DNA of 57,137 nt, taken from the NCBI GenBank assembly GCA_012840125.1, contig DULZ01000041.1:1-57137 (forward strand), in the 5' to 3' direction. Under the pieces are notes generated by a model. That model ran no database searches, was not told the DNA's origin, and was given only the letters and a program-made list of their open reading frames with translations. The translations under genes and the position numbers were made by a program. Source of the DNA: Clostridia bacterium. Its GTDB lineage: Bacteria; Bacillota; DULZ01. Of the stretch, positions 24,259 to 33,170 are shown one piece after another (position 1 is the first letter of the stretch; the number at the start of each line of letters is the position of its first letter).

Positions 24259-24284
24259 TCCCGCCCAGGCCCACCTGGGCGGGA
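24259..24284. repeat. Strong perfect hairpin in the parB-downstream intergenic region
   Basis: TCCCGCCCAGG at 24259-24269 pairs with CCTGGGCGGGA at 24274-24284 (11 bp, four-base loop). No T tract follows on either strand, so it is not a standard terminator. The surrounding 24002-24573 stretch (about 570 bases) holds no gene I can support, but contains both parS sites. Confidence 0.6.
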
Positions 24285-24374
24285 CCCAAAGATGACGCCG
24301 GTCGCACTTGCCACTCCGGCGTGCCGTCACTTCCATCGCCGCCGGGGCCGCCATCTTGGCGTTTTTGCCGGAAA

Positions 24375-24390
24375 TGTTTCACGTGAAACA
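24375..24390. other. parS: parS centromere site 1
   Basis: The 16-base palindrome TGTTTCACGTGAAACA is an exact copy of the bacterial parS consensus bound by ParB/Spo0J. It lies about 185 bases downstream of parB and 8.5 kb left of oriC, the usual origin-proximal position. ParB nucleates here and spreads to load SMC. Confidence 0.97.
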
Positions 24391-24555
24391 CGCCAGGGGC
24401 AATAAAAAGAAAACCGGTGTTAGCACTGCCAGCACCGGCACCAGTCCCCGGCTCCAATAAAACCCCGGAAGTCAAAAAGCCCTCCTGCTACCAAAAACAT
24501 CTATGGCCAGCCGGCCCAACCTGCCTCTCCAACACCTTTAATACATAAGCATCAG

Positions 24556-24571
24556 TGTTTCACGTGAAACA
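24556..24571. other. parS: parS centromere site 2
   Basis: A second exact TGTTTCACGTGAAACA palindrome ends two bases before the last base of the parB stop codon, so ParB binds immediately at the end of its own gene. The centres of the two sites are 181 bases apart. Confidence 0.97.
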
Positions 24572-24573
24572 GC

Positions 24574-25458
24574 CTATGGGTCCTCCAAAAGGAATTCCAA
24601 CACCCGGCTCAAATCCTCCGGGCTGTAGTATTCAATGATAATACGCCCCTTCTCTCCTCGCTGGTCAATCTCCACCTTCGTGCCCAGTTTTTCCCTCAAC
24701 CGTTCCTGGTAATCCAACACCAAGGTTTTCTCCAGCGCCGGATATATCTCTCTTTTCCTGGCAGGCCCCTTTTCTTCCCCGGCCAATGCTAAGATCCCTT
24801 TCACCAGGGCTTCACACTGCCGCACCGACAAGCCTTCCCGTACAATTCTCCGGGCCAGGTTAACCTGACCTTCTTCCGGCAGCGGCAGCAAAGCCCGGGC
24901 ATGGCCGACGGAGAGTTCCCCGCTGGCCACCATGGCCTGCACCGGTACCGCCAGGTGCAGCAAGCGCATTAAATTAGCGATGAAAGGACGGCTTTTACCC
25001 ACCCTGGCGGCCACTTCTTCCTGGGTGAGACCGTATTCCTCAATTAACGCCTTGTATGCTCTTGCCTCTTCCAGGGGGTTCAAATCCTCCCGCTGGATAT
25101 TCTCAATCAAGGCTATTTCCAGCAGCTGCTGATCGCTGTAGTCTTTGATGAGCGCTGGGATGGTCTTTCTGTTCAGCAGCCGGCAGGCCCGCCACCGGCG
25201 CTCCCCGGCCACTATCTGGTAGCCGCCCCGCGGCAGCTTCCGCACAATGATGGGCTGGATTACACCCTTTTCTTCAATGGAAGACGCCAACTCCTTTAAC
25301 GAGTCCTCGGAAAAATGCCGCCGCGGCTGCCGGTCATTGGGAACGATCTCATCAATAGCCAGTTCCACCACTTTCCCGGTGTCCCCGCTGCTGTCCGTCA
25401 GGCTGAAATTGCTAGGCAGCAGCGCTTCCAAGCCTTTCCCTAAACCTCGCTTAGCCAT
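24574..25458 (-). CDS. parB: Chromosome-partitioning protein ParB/Spo0J
   Basis: A 294-residue CTP-dependent DNA clamp. The N-terminal CTPase has IVPNDRQPRRHF near residue 38 and GERRWRACRLLN near 84, the GERRWRA arginine motif being the phosphate-binding signature. ENIQREDLNPLEEA near 120 precedes the helix-turn-helix (TQEEVAARVGKSRPFIANLMR, about 150-170) that reads parS. The C-terminal dimerisation domain ends at EFLLEDP. The N-terminus MAKRGLGKGLEALL is typical of the chromosomal protein. The gene overlaps parA by eight bases. Confidence 0.96.
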   Translation of the reverse strand: MAKRGLGKGLEALLPSNFSLTDSSGDTGKVVELAIDEIVPNDRQPRRHFSEDSLKELASSIEEKGVIQPIIVRKLPRGGYQIVAGERRWRACRLLNRKTIPALIKDYSDQQLLEIALIENIQREDLNPLEEARAYKALIEEYGLTQEEVAARVGKSRPFIANLMRLLHLAVPVQAMVASGELSVGHARALLPLPEEGQVNLARRIVREGLSVRQCEALVKGILALAGEEKGPARKREIYPALEKTLVLDYQERLREKLGTKVEIDQRGEKGRIIIEYYSPEDLSRVLEFLLEDP

Positions 25459-26212
25459 GGCTGATCACTTCCTTTGCCAACTCCATGTAAACCTCAGCTC
25501 CTTTGGACCGAGGGTCATAGGTGATAATCGGCTGTCCGTGACTGGGCGCCTCACTCAAGCGGACGTTACGGGGGATGATGGTTTTCATTAATTTATCTTT
25601 AAAATGTTCCTTCACTTCCTCCACCACCTGAATGGACAGGTTCGTGCGCGCATCAAACATGGTACACACCACACCCTCCAGGTCTAGCTCCCCATTCAGG
25701 TGCTTTTTCACCAGCTGCACCGTATTCATCAGCTGGCCGAGCCCTTCAAGAGCATAATATTCGCACTGAATGGGTATCAGCACGCTGTCGGCTGCCGTCA
25801 AAGCATTGAGGGTGAGCAGTCCCAGGGAGGGAGGACAATCCAGCAAGATATAATCATACCGGTCTTTCACCGGCTGCAGCGCTTTTTTCAGCTTCGTCTC
25901 CCTGGAGATGGCCGCCACCAGCTCAATTTCCGCCCCGGCCAGCTGAATGGTAGCCGGTACGATATCTAGATTCTCCACATCCGTAGGCACGATCACGCTC
26001 TCCATGGGGATATTGTTGATCAAGACATCATAAATGCAGCGATCCGTCTTAAGCCGGTTAATACCCAGCCCGCTGGAGGCATTGCCCTGGGGATCGTTGT
26101 CCACCAGCAGCACTCTCTTACCCAACCGCGCCAGGCACGCACCCAAGTTAATCGCCGTGGTAGTCTTTGCTACGCCTCCCTTTTGATTAGCAATTGCGAT
26201 GACCCGACCCAT
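25451..26212 (-). CDS. parA: Chromosome-partitioning ATPase ParA/Soj
   Basis: A 253-residue deviant-Walker ATPase. The Walker A is NQKGGVAKTTTAINL near residue 9, with Ala in the position where Gly is more usual, but both signature lysines present. DNDPQGN near 40 and DCPPSLGLLTLNAL near 120 follow. It acts with ParB/parS in origin segregation and can regulate DnaA. ATG 26212 is preferred since AAAGGTG lies upstream at a good distance; ATG 26218 and GTG 26221 are alternatives. Confidence 0.95.
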   Translation of the reverse strand: MGRVIAIANQKGGVAKTTTAINLGACLARLGKRVLLVDNDPQGNASSGLGINRLKTDRCIYDVLINNIPMESVIVPTDVENLDIVPATIQLAGAEIELVAAISRETKLKKALQPVKDRYDYILLDCPPSLGLLTLNALTAADSVLIPIQCEYYALEGLGQLMNTVQLVKKHLNGELDLEGVVCTMFDARTNLSIQVVEEVKEHFKDKLMKTIIPRNVRLSEAPSHGQPIITYDPRSKGAEVYMELAKEVISHG

Positions 26213-26292
26213 TTCCATCACCTTTTTCCCATAGATCTCCCCTCACTGGCTTATACATTCCACGTCCCTTAAACTTCTTCCTGCCCTCAAGT

Positions 26293-26325
26293 AAAAAAAG
26301 CTGGACCGGCAAGACAGGTCCAGCT
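26293..26325 (-). terminator. Intrinsic terminator after rsmG
   Basis: On the reverse strand AGCTGGACC and GGTCCAGCT (26325-26317 and 26307-26299) form a perfect 9 bp stem with a nine-base loop, followed by seven Ts. It separates the mnmE-mnmG-rsmG unit from parA. Confidence 0.9.
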
Positions 26326-26337
26326 CAGGCGTTTAGT

Positions 26338-27066
26338 TTACCTTGGCCCTAGAGGCCGTTTCTCCGGTAAGCCGCTGCGGCGAGGGTATGGTGCTGGCGT
26401 GGGATTAATCTTTTTGACGGCGATCAAGGAACGGGCATCCCCGCTGATGGGTAACGGGTAGCTATATACTTCCTCTACCTGCCCTCCTAAAATTCCCAGG
26501 GCTTCCTCAGCCTGAGCCAGTTCTGCTTGAAAACTGGGACCCTTAAAGGCATAGAAATAACCGCCCACCCTTACCAACGGCAAACAGTATTCCGCCAGCA
26601 CAGGTAAACCGGCCACCGCCCTGGCCACCACGATCCCGTAATGCTCCCGGTGTTCCTCTTGCCGGCCCAGGGCTTCAGCCCGGCTGTGCAGGGCCTGTAT
26701 ACCTTCCAGCTCCAACTTTTCCATCACCAGGGCCATAAAATTCACTTTCTTTTGCACCGCATCCACTAAAAGAAACTGCCGCTCCCGCTGCCAGATCTTT
26801 AACACCAGGCCGGGAAAACCGGCGCCGGCCCCCAGGTCCAGAATATCACCGGGTACATGCCAATGGATGTATCGCCCGCCGGCCAGGGCATCGAGAAAAT
26901 GCTTCACGGCTATTTCCCGTGAATCTGTGATAGCGGTTAAATTGATCCTTTTATTCCAATCCAACAGCAGTTCCAAGTACCGTTGACACTGGTCCAACTG
27001 CTTAGGGGTAAAATCCATCTTTAATTCCGCCAACCCTTTTTGCAACACCGCCAGGAAATCACTCAT
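26338..27066 (-). CDS. rsmG: 16S rRNA (guanine527-N7)-methyltransferase RsmG
   Basis: A 242-residue SAM-dependent enzyme that methylates G527 of 16S rRNA. It has [20 protein letters not shown] near residue 37, the SAM-binding [17 protein letters not shown] near 70 and [19 protein letters not shown] near 135. ATG 27066 has GGAAGG upstream and overlaps the mnmG stop by eight bases; the longer open frame is not needed. Confidence 0.95.
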   Translation of the reverse strand: MSDFLAVLQKGLAELKMDFTPKQLDQCQRYLELLLDWNKRINLTAITDSREIAVKHFLDALAGGRYIHWHVPGDILDLGAGAGFPGLVLKIWQRERQFLLVDAVQKKVNFMALVMEKLELEGIQALHSRAEALGRQEEHREHYGIVVARAVAGLPVLAEYCLPLVRVGGYFYAFKGPSFQAELAQAEEALGILGGQVEEVYSYPLPISGDARSLIAVKKINPTPAPYPRRSGLPEKRPLGPR

Positions 27067-28948
27067 GTTCCTTCCGCTTCCTTCTCCTTTGTTCCAGGTA
27101 AACCAGCAGCACATTGATATCAGCCGGGGAAACGCCGGCAATCCGGGCCGCCTGCCCCAGGGACCGGGGCCTGATTTCCGCCAGCTTTTCCCGAGCCTCT
27201 AAAGACAACCCGCTCATGCTGCCGTAATCCAAGTCCGGCGGCAGCTTCTTGCTTTCCATCTTATTAAACCGCTCTACCTGCTGCATCTGTTTCTGGATAT
27301 ATCCTTCATACTTAATCTGGATCTCTACTTGCTCTGCAACTTCCGCCGGCACCTGCCCATCCCCGGCAAACTCTGCTAAATCGCCGTAGCTCAATTCCGG
27401 CCGTTTCAGCAGGGACGCCAGGGAAGCAGGCTGCTTTAAAGGACTGCTGCCTTTTTGCACCAGTACTTCATTGATCCGCCCTTCTAAAGGCGACACCAGG
27501 ATGCTCTGCCAGCGCGTTATTTCCCTGTCGATGGCCTGCTTTTTGGCCAGGAAAGCTTCATAGCGCTCATCCGTGACCAGGCCCACCGCCCGGCCTATTT
27601 CCGTCAACCTTAAATCAGCATTGTCATGCCGGAGCAGCAGCCGGTATTCAGCCCGGGAAGTCAAAACCCGGTACGGCTCCGTGATATTCTTTGTCACCAG
27701 GTCATCAATCAGTACTCCGATATAAGCCTCGGAACGCTTGAGAATCATGGGTTCCCGCCCCTGGACCAGCAAGGCGGCATTGATGCCGGCCACCAGCCCC
27801 TGTGCCGCCGCTTCCTCATAACCGGAAGTCCCGTTAATCTGACCGGCAGAAAACAACCCGGGTATTTGCTTCACCTGCAGGGTCAAATCCAACTGGTAGG
27901 GCAGGATGTAATCGTACTCGATGGCATAGCCCGGCCTAATAATCTCCACCTTCTCCAACCCGGGAATGGTCCGCAGCAGTTCCAGCTGCACATCCTCCGG
28001 CAAACCGGTGGTTATGCCCTGCACGTAGACCTCCTGGGTATGGAGCCCCTCCGGCTCCAGGAACACCTGGTGGCTGGTTTTCCCGGCAAACCGCATGATC
28101 TTATCTTCAATGGAAGGACAGTACCTGGGCCCGGCTCCTGCAATATCGCCGCTGTAAATCGGCGAACGGTACACATTATCCCGGATAATCCGGTGGGTTT
28201 TTTCGTTGGTATGGGCCAACCAGCAGGATAAATTCGGCACCGGGATATCCCGGCTGAGGAAAGAAAAATAGGTAGGCGGGTCATCTCCTTTCTGTTCCTC
28301 CAACCCCTCATAATCAATGGTGTTCTTGTCCACCCGGGGGGAAGTGTTGGTGGAAAAGCGCCCCAGCTTGATACCCATTTCCTCTAATTGGGGCGACAAT
28401 CCCTCGGCGGCTAATTGCCCGTTGGGGCCGCCGGTATAGGATGTTTCCCCCAGCAGTATTTTGCCCCGCAGGTAGGTACCGCTGGTTAACACCACTGCCC
28501 GGGCCCGGTAAACCAGCCCGGATTTCACCCGCACCCCGGCGATTTTTCCCCCGTCCAACAGTATTTCCTCAACAATGCCTTGCTTCACCGTCAGGTTTTT
28601 CTGGTTAAATAAGGTTTGTTTCATTTTCTCCTGGTAAAGTTTTTTATCACTTTGCGCCCGCAAGGCCCTTACCGCCGGCCCCTTAGCGGTATTCAACATC
28701 CTGATCTGAATTGCCGTTAAGTCAGTATTGATACCCATTTGACCGCCCAGGGCGTCAATTTCCCGGACCAAATGCCCCTTGGCGGGACCCCCCACCGCCG
28801 GGTTACAGGGCATCAGCGCAATCTGATCTATATTGAGCGTAATTAGCAGCGTATCACAGCCCAGGCGGCTGGCGGCCAGGGCTGCTTCACAACCGGCATG
28901 ACCGGCCCCGACCACAACCACATCGTAACTGCCTGCAATGTAGCTCAT
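27059..28948 (-). CDS. mnmG: tRNA uridine-5-carboxymethylaminomethyl synthesis enzyme MnmG
   Basis: A 629-residue FAD protein that with MnmE modifies the wobble uridine of several tRNAs. The N-terminal FAD motif is [35 protein letters not shown] near residue 47, [11 protein letters not shown] near 268 and [17 protein letters not shown] near 370 are family blocks. The C-terminal helical domain contacts MnmE/tRNA. It lies 21 bases after mnmE. Confidence 0.97.
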   Translation of the reverse strand: MSYIAGSYDVVVVGAGHAGCEAALAASRLGCDTLLITLNIDQIALMPCNPAVGGPAKGHLVREIDALGGQMGINTDLTAIQIRMLNTAKGPAVRALRAQSDKKLYQEKMKQTLFNQKNLTVKQGIVEEILLDGGKIAGVRVKSGLVYRARAVVLTSGTYLRGKILLGETSYTGGPNGQLAAEGLSPQLEEMGIKLGRFSTNTSPRVDKNTIDYEGLEEQKGDDPPTYFSFLSRDIPVPNLSCWLAHTNEKTHRIIRDNVYRSPIYSGDIAGAGPRYCPSIEDKIMRFAGKTSHQVFLEPEGLHTQEVYVQGITTGLPEDVQLELLRTIPGLEKVEIIRPGYAIEYDYILPYQLDLTLQVKQIPGLFSAGQINGTSGYEEAAAQGLVAGINAALLVQGREPMILKRSEAYIGVLIDDLVTKNITEPYRVLTSRAEYRLLLRHDNADLRLTEIGRAVGLVTDERYEAFLAKKQAIDREITRWQSILVSPLEGRINEVLVQKGSSPLKQPASLASLLKRPELSYGDLAEFAGDGQVPAEVAEQVEIQIKYEGYIQKQMQQVERFNKMESKKLPPDLDYGSMSGLSLEAREKLAEIRPRSLGQAARIAGVSPADINVLLVYLEQRRRKRKEHE

Positions 28949-28969
28949 AACTTCATCCTTTCTCCCTGC

Positions 28970-30367
28970 TTATTTGCCGATGCAGAACTCCGCAAAAATC
29001 CGGTCCAGCACATCCTCACCCACGGTTCTACCATTAATTTCCCCCAACGCTTCCCAAGCTGATCGTAAATCAATGGTCAAAAAATCTTCCGGCATGCCTT
29101 TATGTAAAGCCCTTAAGAATTCCTCCAGGTGATCCATTGCTTTCTGCAGGGATTCCCTGTGCCGCAAGCGGGAAACCAAGACTTCCTGATCGAATCTGGC
29201 TTCTCCCATGCCTACCATGAGCCGCACTTTTTCTTCCAGGGCCGGTAAGCCGTAGCCCGTCAAGGCGGAAATCTCAATAACGGTCTCCTCCCGGTCACCA
29301 AACCTTTCCCTTATTTCCCGGAGATCAAGCCTGGCGCTATTTAGATCAACCTTATTCACCAGGATGATACGGGGTACACCTGTTTCCCGGATTAACTGCC
29401 AGACCAGTTCATCGTTCCCGGTAATGCCGGCAGCGGCATCCAGCACAAAGAGCACCAGGTCGGCCTCCCTAAGCACCGCTTTCGTTCTTTCGACGCCGAT
29501 TTTTTCCACTAGATCTTCCGTCACCCGGACCCCGGCCGTATCAACCAGCTTTAACGGAACGCCTCCTATATCTATAAACTCTTCAATCAAATCCCTGGTA
29601 GTGCCGGGAATATCCGTGACAATGGCTCTTTCCCGGCCCAGGAGGGCATTAAGCAAACTGGACTTCCCTACATTTGGTTTTCCTAGAATGACGGTTTTTA
29701 AACCCTCTTGCAGTACCCGTCCCTTGTCAAATCCCGCTGCTAGTTTGGTCAAGCGCTGCAGCACGGCCCGGGCGGTCTCTTCCATCTCCCCGGCCCCCAT
29801 GGCCTCAATCTCGTCTTCCGGAAAATCTATCGCCGCCTCCAGGTGAGCCAGGATGCGCAGCAGCTCCTCCTGGCAGCTATCGATTTCTTGGGATAATTTA
29901 CCATCCAACTGGGAAACTGCCATTTGTAACCCGGCCAGGCTCTTGGCCCGGATTACATCTATAATGGCCTCGGCCTGGGCCAGATCAAGTTTGCCGTTTA
30001 AGAACGCTCTTTTGGTGAATTCACCGGGTTCCGCTAATCTTACCCCGGCCCGCAAAACCCCTTCCAACACCGACCGGACCACGAAAAAACCGCCATGACA
30101 GTGGATTTCCGCCATGTCCTCCCCAGTATAGCTGCGGGGCTGCCGCATGACCGTCACCAGCACCTGATCTAAGATCTCATCTGTACCGGGTCCTTTCCGG
30201 ATGTAACCTAAATACAGTTTATGGCTCACCCTTTGGTTCCAGTGGCCCTGGTTCTTGGGAACAAACAGCTGCTCCACCACTCTCTCGCTATCAGGACCGC
30301 TGATCCTGATAATACCGATGCCGCTTTCACCCACGGCCGTGCCGATGGCTGCAATAGTATCTTCCAT
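28970..30367 (-). CDS. mnmE: tRNA modification GTPase MnmE
   Basis: A 465-residue GTPase. The N-terminal folate-binding domain includes MRQPRSYTGEDMAEIHCHGG near residue 75-95. The inserted G domain has GKPNVGKSSLLNALLG near 228, the switch IPGTTRDLIEE, DTAG and NKVD. The C-terminus ends in the invariant CIGK motif. It partners MnmG. The ATG start is preceded by a weak ribosome site; the gene follows khpB after a terminator, so it probably has its own promoter. Confidence 0.97.
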   Translation of the reverse strand: MEDTIAAIGTAVGESGIGIIRISGPDSERVVEQLFVPKNQGHWNQRVSHKLYLGYIRKGPGTDEILDQVLVTVMRQPRSYTGEDMAEIHCHGGFFVVRSVLEGVLRAGVRLAEPGEFTKRAFLNGKLDLAQAEAIIDVIRAKSLAGLQMAVSQLDGKLSQEIDSCQEELLRILAHLEAAIDFPEDEIEAMGAGEMEETARAVLQRLTKLAAGFDKGRVLQEGLKTVILGKPNVGKSSLLNALLGRERAIVTDIPGTTRDLIEEFIDIGGVPLKLVDTAGVRVTEDLVEKIGVERTKAVLREADLVLFVLDAAAGITGNDELVWQLIRETGVPRIILVNKVDLNSARLDLREIRERFGDREETVIEISALTGYGLPALEEKVRLMVGMGEARFDQEVLVSRLRHRESLQKAMDHLEEFLRALHKGMPEDFLTIDLRSAWEALGEINGRTVGEDVLDRIFAEFCIGK

Positions 30368-30461
30368 GTTTTACACCTACCTCAAGTGCAGTCCCACTTC
30401 TTATTATAAATCAGCCGCTCATCTATCATGTGACAAAAACTGCCTAAAAACCTCGAAAGAA

Positions 30462-30487
30462 AACCCAGCAAAGCTTCTTGCTGGGTT
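30462..30487 (-). terminator. Intrinsic terminator after khpB (jag)
   Basis: On the reverse strand AACCCAGCAA and TTGCTGGGTT (30487-30478 and 30471-30462) form a 10 bp stem with a six-base loop, followed by a T-rich tract. It separates the rpmH-khpB unit from mnmE. Confidence 0.8.
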
Positions 30488-30497
30488 CTTGACACCG

Positions 30498-31115
30498 TCA
30501 TTTTAAACTGATGATTACCTTGCGATAAGGCTCCTGCCCTTCACTGTAGGTTTGAATGTCCGGATCTTCCTGCAGGGCCGTATGAATGATGCGGCGCTCT
30601 TGGGGACTCATGGGCTCCAGTACCACCCGCCGCCCGGTCCTTTTGGCTTTGTCCGACAACTTGCGTGCCAGTTTGACCAGGGTCTCTTCCCGCCGCTGCC
30701 GGTAGTTTTCCACATCCAGCACGATATGGACCCGGTGGGTCAGCTTCTTGTTCACTGCCAGGTTGCACAGGTACTGAATGGCATCCAGCGTCTCGCCCCG
30801 ATGGCCGATTAAAATGCCCAGGTTTTTCCCATAACAAGATAAGTAATAATACTTGTCTTTCTTACTGGCTTTAATCTCCGGCTGAACTCCAAGCTTCTTA
30901 AAGATGGGCATTAAGAAATTCCGCGCCAATTCCACCGGATCTTCCTTCACCTTAATTCTCACCTTGGCCATTCTCGACCCGATAATACCGAAGAGCCCCT
31001 TCGACGGCTCTTCCAACACCTCCACCTCAACGGACTCCCGGTCTACTTGCAGTTCTTTTAAAGCCGTCTGTACTGCCTCTTCTACAGTCTTAGCGGTGAC
31101 CTCTAACGTTTTCAT
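30498..31115 (-). CDS. khpB: RNA-binding protein KhpB (Jag/EloR)
   Basis: A 205-residue protein with the three Jag modules in order: Jag-N (VTAKTVEEAVQTALKELQV, residues 5-50), a KH domain (LGILIGHRGETLDAIQYLCNL near 103) and an R3H domain (PMSPQERRIIHTALQEDPDI near 165). It binds RNA with KhpA and influences cell elongation and, in spore formers, sporulation. It follows yidC by three bases, the conserved arrangement. Confidence 0.94.
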   Translation of the reverse strand: MKTLEVTAKTVEEAVQTALKELQVDRESVEVEVLEEPSKGLFGIIGSRMAKVRIKVKEDPVELARNFLMPIFKKLGVQPEIKASKKDKYYYLSCYGKNLGILIGHRGETLDAIQYLCNLAVNKKLTHRVHIVLDVENYRQRREETLVKLARKLSDKAKRTGRRVVLEPMSPQERRIIHTALQEDPDIQTYSEGQEPYRKVIISLK

Positions 31116-31118
31116 GGT

Positions 31119-31796
31119 TTAAGCCACTTCCTCCTTTTTCACACCGCCCGGAGCGCGCCGGATGACAAATTGTTCTAAGGCACTCATGATACTATACATC
31201 ACCCAGTACAGGGAAAGACCGGCAGGGAAACTACGGGCAAACCAGGCCATCATCAGCGGCATCACATACAGCATGGTTTTTTGGGTCTGGTCACCAGGGT
31301 TGCTCATGCTGAGTTTACTTTGCAAAAAGGTGAACAAACCCACCAGCACCGGCAGGATCCACGGGTCGGGAGCACCTAAATTCTCTACCCAGAAAAAGGA
31401 TGCATGATCCAAATTCACATACTCAGGATGCTGCTGGGGATCAAAAAAAGTACGCAGAGAATTAAATAACGCAATTAAAATCGGCATTTGAATGAGCAAA
31501 GGGAGGCAGCCGGAAAAAGGATTAACTTTTTCTTTTTGGTACAGCTCCAACATTGCCTGCTGGGCTTTTTGCGGATCATTCTTATACTTTTGCTGCAATT
31601 TCTGAATCTTAGGCTGGATCTCCTGGATTTTCTTCATGGAACGAACTTGGTATGCCGATAACGGGAACAATAGGATTTTGACGGCCACGGTGAACAGGAG
31701 AATCGCAATGCCGTAATTAGGTATACCAAAGCTTGCCGTCAAGGTGTAAAAAAACTGGATACAACCGGATAGAAAATCTACTAGCGCACCGAACAA
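31119..31796 (-). CDS. yidC: Membrane protein insertase YidC (short Gram-positive type)
   Basis: A 225-residue insertase of the Gram-positive form without a large extracytoplasmic domain and without an obvious lipobox. The hydrophilic-groove region includes FPLSAYQVRSMKKIQEIQP near residue 48, with the arginine that contacts substrates; NPFSGCLPLLIQMPILIALF follows near 92 and the last helices end in a basic tail. It inserts membrane proteins alone or with SecYEG. It sits in the canonical rpmH-rnpA-yidD-yidC-khpB order. Confidence 0.94.
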   Translation of the reverse strand: MFGALVDFLSGCIQFFYTLTASFGIPNYGIAILLFTVAVKILLFPLSAYQVRSMKKIQEIQPKIQKLQQKYKNDPQKAQQAMLELYQKEKVNPFSGCLPLLIQMPILIALFNSLRTFFDPQQHPEYVNLDHASFFWVENLGAPDPWILPVLVGLFTFLQSKLSMSNPGDQTQKTMLYVMPLMMAWFARSFPAGLSLYWVMYSIMSALEQFVIRRAPGGVKKEEVA

Positions 31797-31870
31797 ACCA
31801 TTCCCTGCATCACATTACCACAAAAGGTGGCACTTCTGCAGGATCCACCTCCCTAACACAGTTTAATAAA

Positions 31871-32077
31871 CTAAATTGGATCATAACCGCCAGGATGAAA
31901 AGGATGGCACTTTAAAATCCTTTTGATGGCCAACAAGCCGCCTTTACGCCAACCGTATTTTTGTAGGGCCAATACAGAGTATTCGGAACAAGTGGGATAA
32001 AAGCGGCAGTGCCTGGGCAGTAGAGGAGAAATAAAACGCTGATATAACCGGATAATGCCAATCAAAATACCAGTCAT
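31871..32077 (-). CDS. yidD: Membrane protein insertion efficiency factor YidD
   Basis: A 68-residue protein with the family signature [24 protein letters not shown]-like (residues about 8-32; key block [15 protein letters not shown]) and the C-terminus [12 protein letters not shown]. It aids membrane protein insertion near YidC. ATG 32077 overlaps the rnpA stop (ATGA), so I choose it over the open frame that reaches back to 32101. Confidence 0.93.
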   Translation of the reverse strand: MTGILIGIIRLYQRFISPLLPRHCRFYPTCSEYSVLALQKYGWRKGGLLAIKRILKCHPFHPGGYDPI

Positions 32078-32412
32078 CGCCATAACCCAGCTCTCGTACA
32101 TAATTTTTCAATTTCTTGTTCGACTAAGTGGTACCTAATTCCTTTTATTTTTTTTCTCGCCACAAAAATTATATCATATCCTTTGGCAAAACGATCCAGA
32201 TTCAAGCGACAAACTTCGCGCAACTTCCTTTTTATCCGGTTACGCACCACGGCCTTGCCGATCTTCTTGGACACGGTAAACCCAATCCGGGTCTGATCCG
32301 ATTGGTTTTCCTTCACATACAGCACCAGGTAATATCCCACGTAAGAACGGCCTCGACTGTATACCTCTTTGAACTGAGCATTTCCGGTCAGTCGATATCG
32401 ACGCTGCAGCAA
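32074..32412 (-). CDS. rnpA: Ribonuclease P protein component RnpA
   Basis: A 112-residue basic protein that assists RNase P RNA in 5' tRNA maturation. It shows the RnpA signature [17 protein letters not shown] near residue 56, and the N-terminus [20 protein letters not shown]. The start is TTG 32412, eight bases after a GGGGG ribosome site; the open frame continues 16 codons upstream but those residues do not look like RnpA. The gene follows rpmH, from which it is separated by a weak hairpin. Confidence 0.93.
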   Translation of the reverse strand: MLQRRYRLTGNAQFKEVYSRGRSYVGYYLVLYVKENQSDQTRIGFTVSKKIGKAVVRNRIKRKLREVCRLNLDRFAKGYDIIFVARKKIKGIRYHLVEQEIEKLCTRAGLWR

Positions 32413-32481
32413 TCCAAAACCCCCGAATATAGTATTATAACCTCTTCTACCTCTGCTCAAACACTAAGGTCCATAAACGGG

Positions 32482-32504
32482 AAAAAGGCCACCTATGGGG
32501 CCTT
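32482..32504 (-). terminator. Weak hairpin (attenuator) between rpmH and rnpA
   Basis: On the reverse strand AAGGCC (32504-32499) and GGCCTT (32490-32485) plus two inner C-G pairs form a short stem, followed by a run of Ts. Its strength suggests partial termination, giving more L34 message than rnpA message. Confidence 0.55.
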
Positions 32505-32639
32505 CTATGCTGTCAATCTCTTTCTACCTTTGGCTCTCCTGGCTTTAATCACTTTACGACCGCCGGCAGTGGACATCCTCTTTAAGAATCCGTGCACCTT
32601 TTTATGTTTTCTCCGGTTAGGCTTGTAAGTTCTCTTCAA
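32505..32639 (-). CDS. rpmH: 50S ribosomal protein L34
   Basis: A 44-residue, extremely basic protein reading (M)[17 protein letters not shown], then [13 protein letters not shown] and [11 protein letters not shown] to a TAG. This is the full length and conserved sequence of bacterial L34. The start is TTG, nine bases after GGAGG. The gene is the first of the leftward operon from the origin, with a good promoter 80-110 bases upstream. Confidence 0.97.
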   Translation of the reverse strand: MKRTYKPNRRKHKKVHGFLKRMSTAGGRKVIKARRAKGRKRLTA

Positions 32640-32719
32640 CTCCCTTTCCCTCCTATCTTCCAGGATATTGCCCTCAGGGGATTAAGCCAATACTGCGCAG
32701 GCATTGATACATATACGTT

Positions 32720-32749
32720 ATTGTACATTTACCACAACTGTTTTGTCAA
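32720..32749 (-). promoter_or_regulatory. Vegetative promoter for rpmH
   Basis: On the reverse strand TTGACA (32749-32744) and TACAAT (32725-32720) are separated by 18 bases. The predicted start is near 32713, about 75 bases before the rpmH TTG. Confidence 0.75.
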
Positions 32750-32804
32750 CTGCGTGCCCTTTCCTCCCGCCGTAAGATAAATCCTTTAATAAATCATAGG
32801 GAAT

Positions 32805-32928
32805 TGTGGATAAATTATTACGTTTTTCTCCCTTGTACGAAAGTTATTAACATAATCCACAGAAAGATATCACCAACTTGTTGATAACTGCCCAGGGCAC
32901 TGGAAAATATTATTGATTCTGTGGATAA
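32805..32928. other. oriC: oriC left portion: DnaA-box cluster upstream of dnaA
   Basis: Four DnaA boxes are visible in the 531-base rpmH-dnaA gap. There are two perfect copies of TTATCCACA on the reverse strand (32805-32813 and 32920-32928) and two one-mismatch copies: TAATCCACA at 32853-32861 (+) and TTATCAACA at 32879-32887 (-). The surrounding sequence is AT-rich. In Firmicutes with bipartite origins this cluster and the one after dnaA cooperate in initiation. I see no coding sequence in this gap. Confidence 0.88.
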
Positions 32929-32941
32929 GATTTGCTATCAT
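32913..32941 (+). promoter_or_regulatory. Candidate dnaA promoter overlapped by a DnaA box
   Basis: TTGATT (32913-32918) and TATCAT (32936-32941) are separated by 17 bases, and the perfect DnaA box 32920-32928 lies between them, an arrangement suited to DnaA autoregulation. The leader to dnaA would be about 220 bases. Confidence 0.45.
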
Positions 32942-33170
32942 GAAGGTAGCCTTCAACGATTAACCTATAATGTTCCTTTTTTTTTGCACTCAAGCCCCAT
33001 TTATCTTTTGTCAACAAAATACACAATTTGTTTTTCCACTTACCCACCGCCCTTGTTGTATAACTACATAATAACCAGCCGAATTTCAAGTAAAAATCCA
33101 CAAGCTTCTGCCCCCAGCAGAGGCTTTTTGTCCCCATTTAGCATCAAGCATCTAAGGAGGCCGTGTCAAA

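Noticed and set aside
24259-24284. Intrinsic terminator of the region downstream of parB
   Set aside because: The stem is strong but no T tract follows on either strand, so it is listed only as a hairpin.
24164-24475. 103-codon - strand frame reading through parS site 1 (FHVKHF)
   Set aside because: The FHVKHF-like peptide is the usual by-product of translating parS; the rest has no protein-like features.
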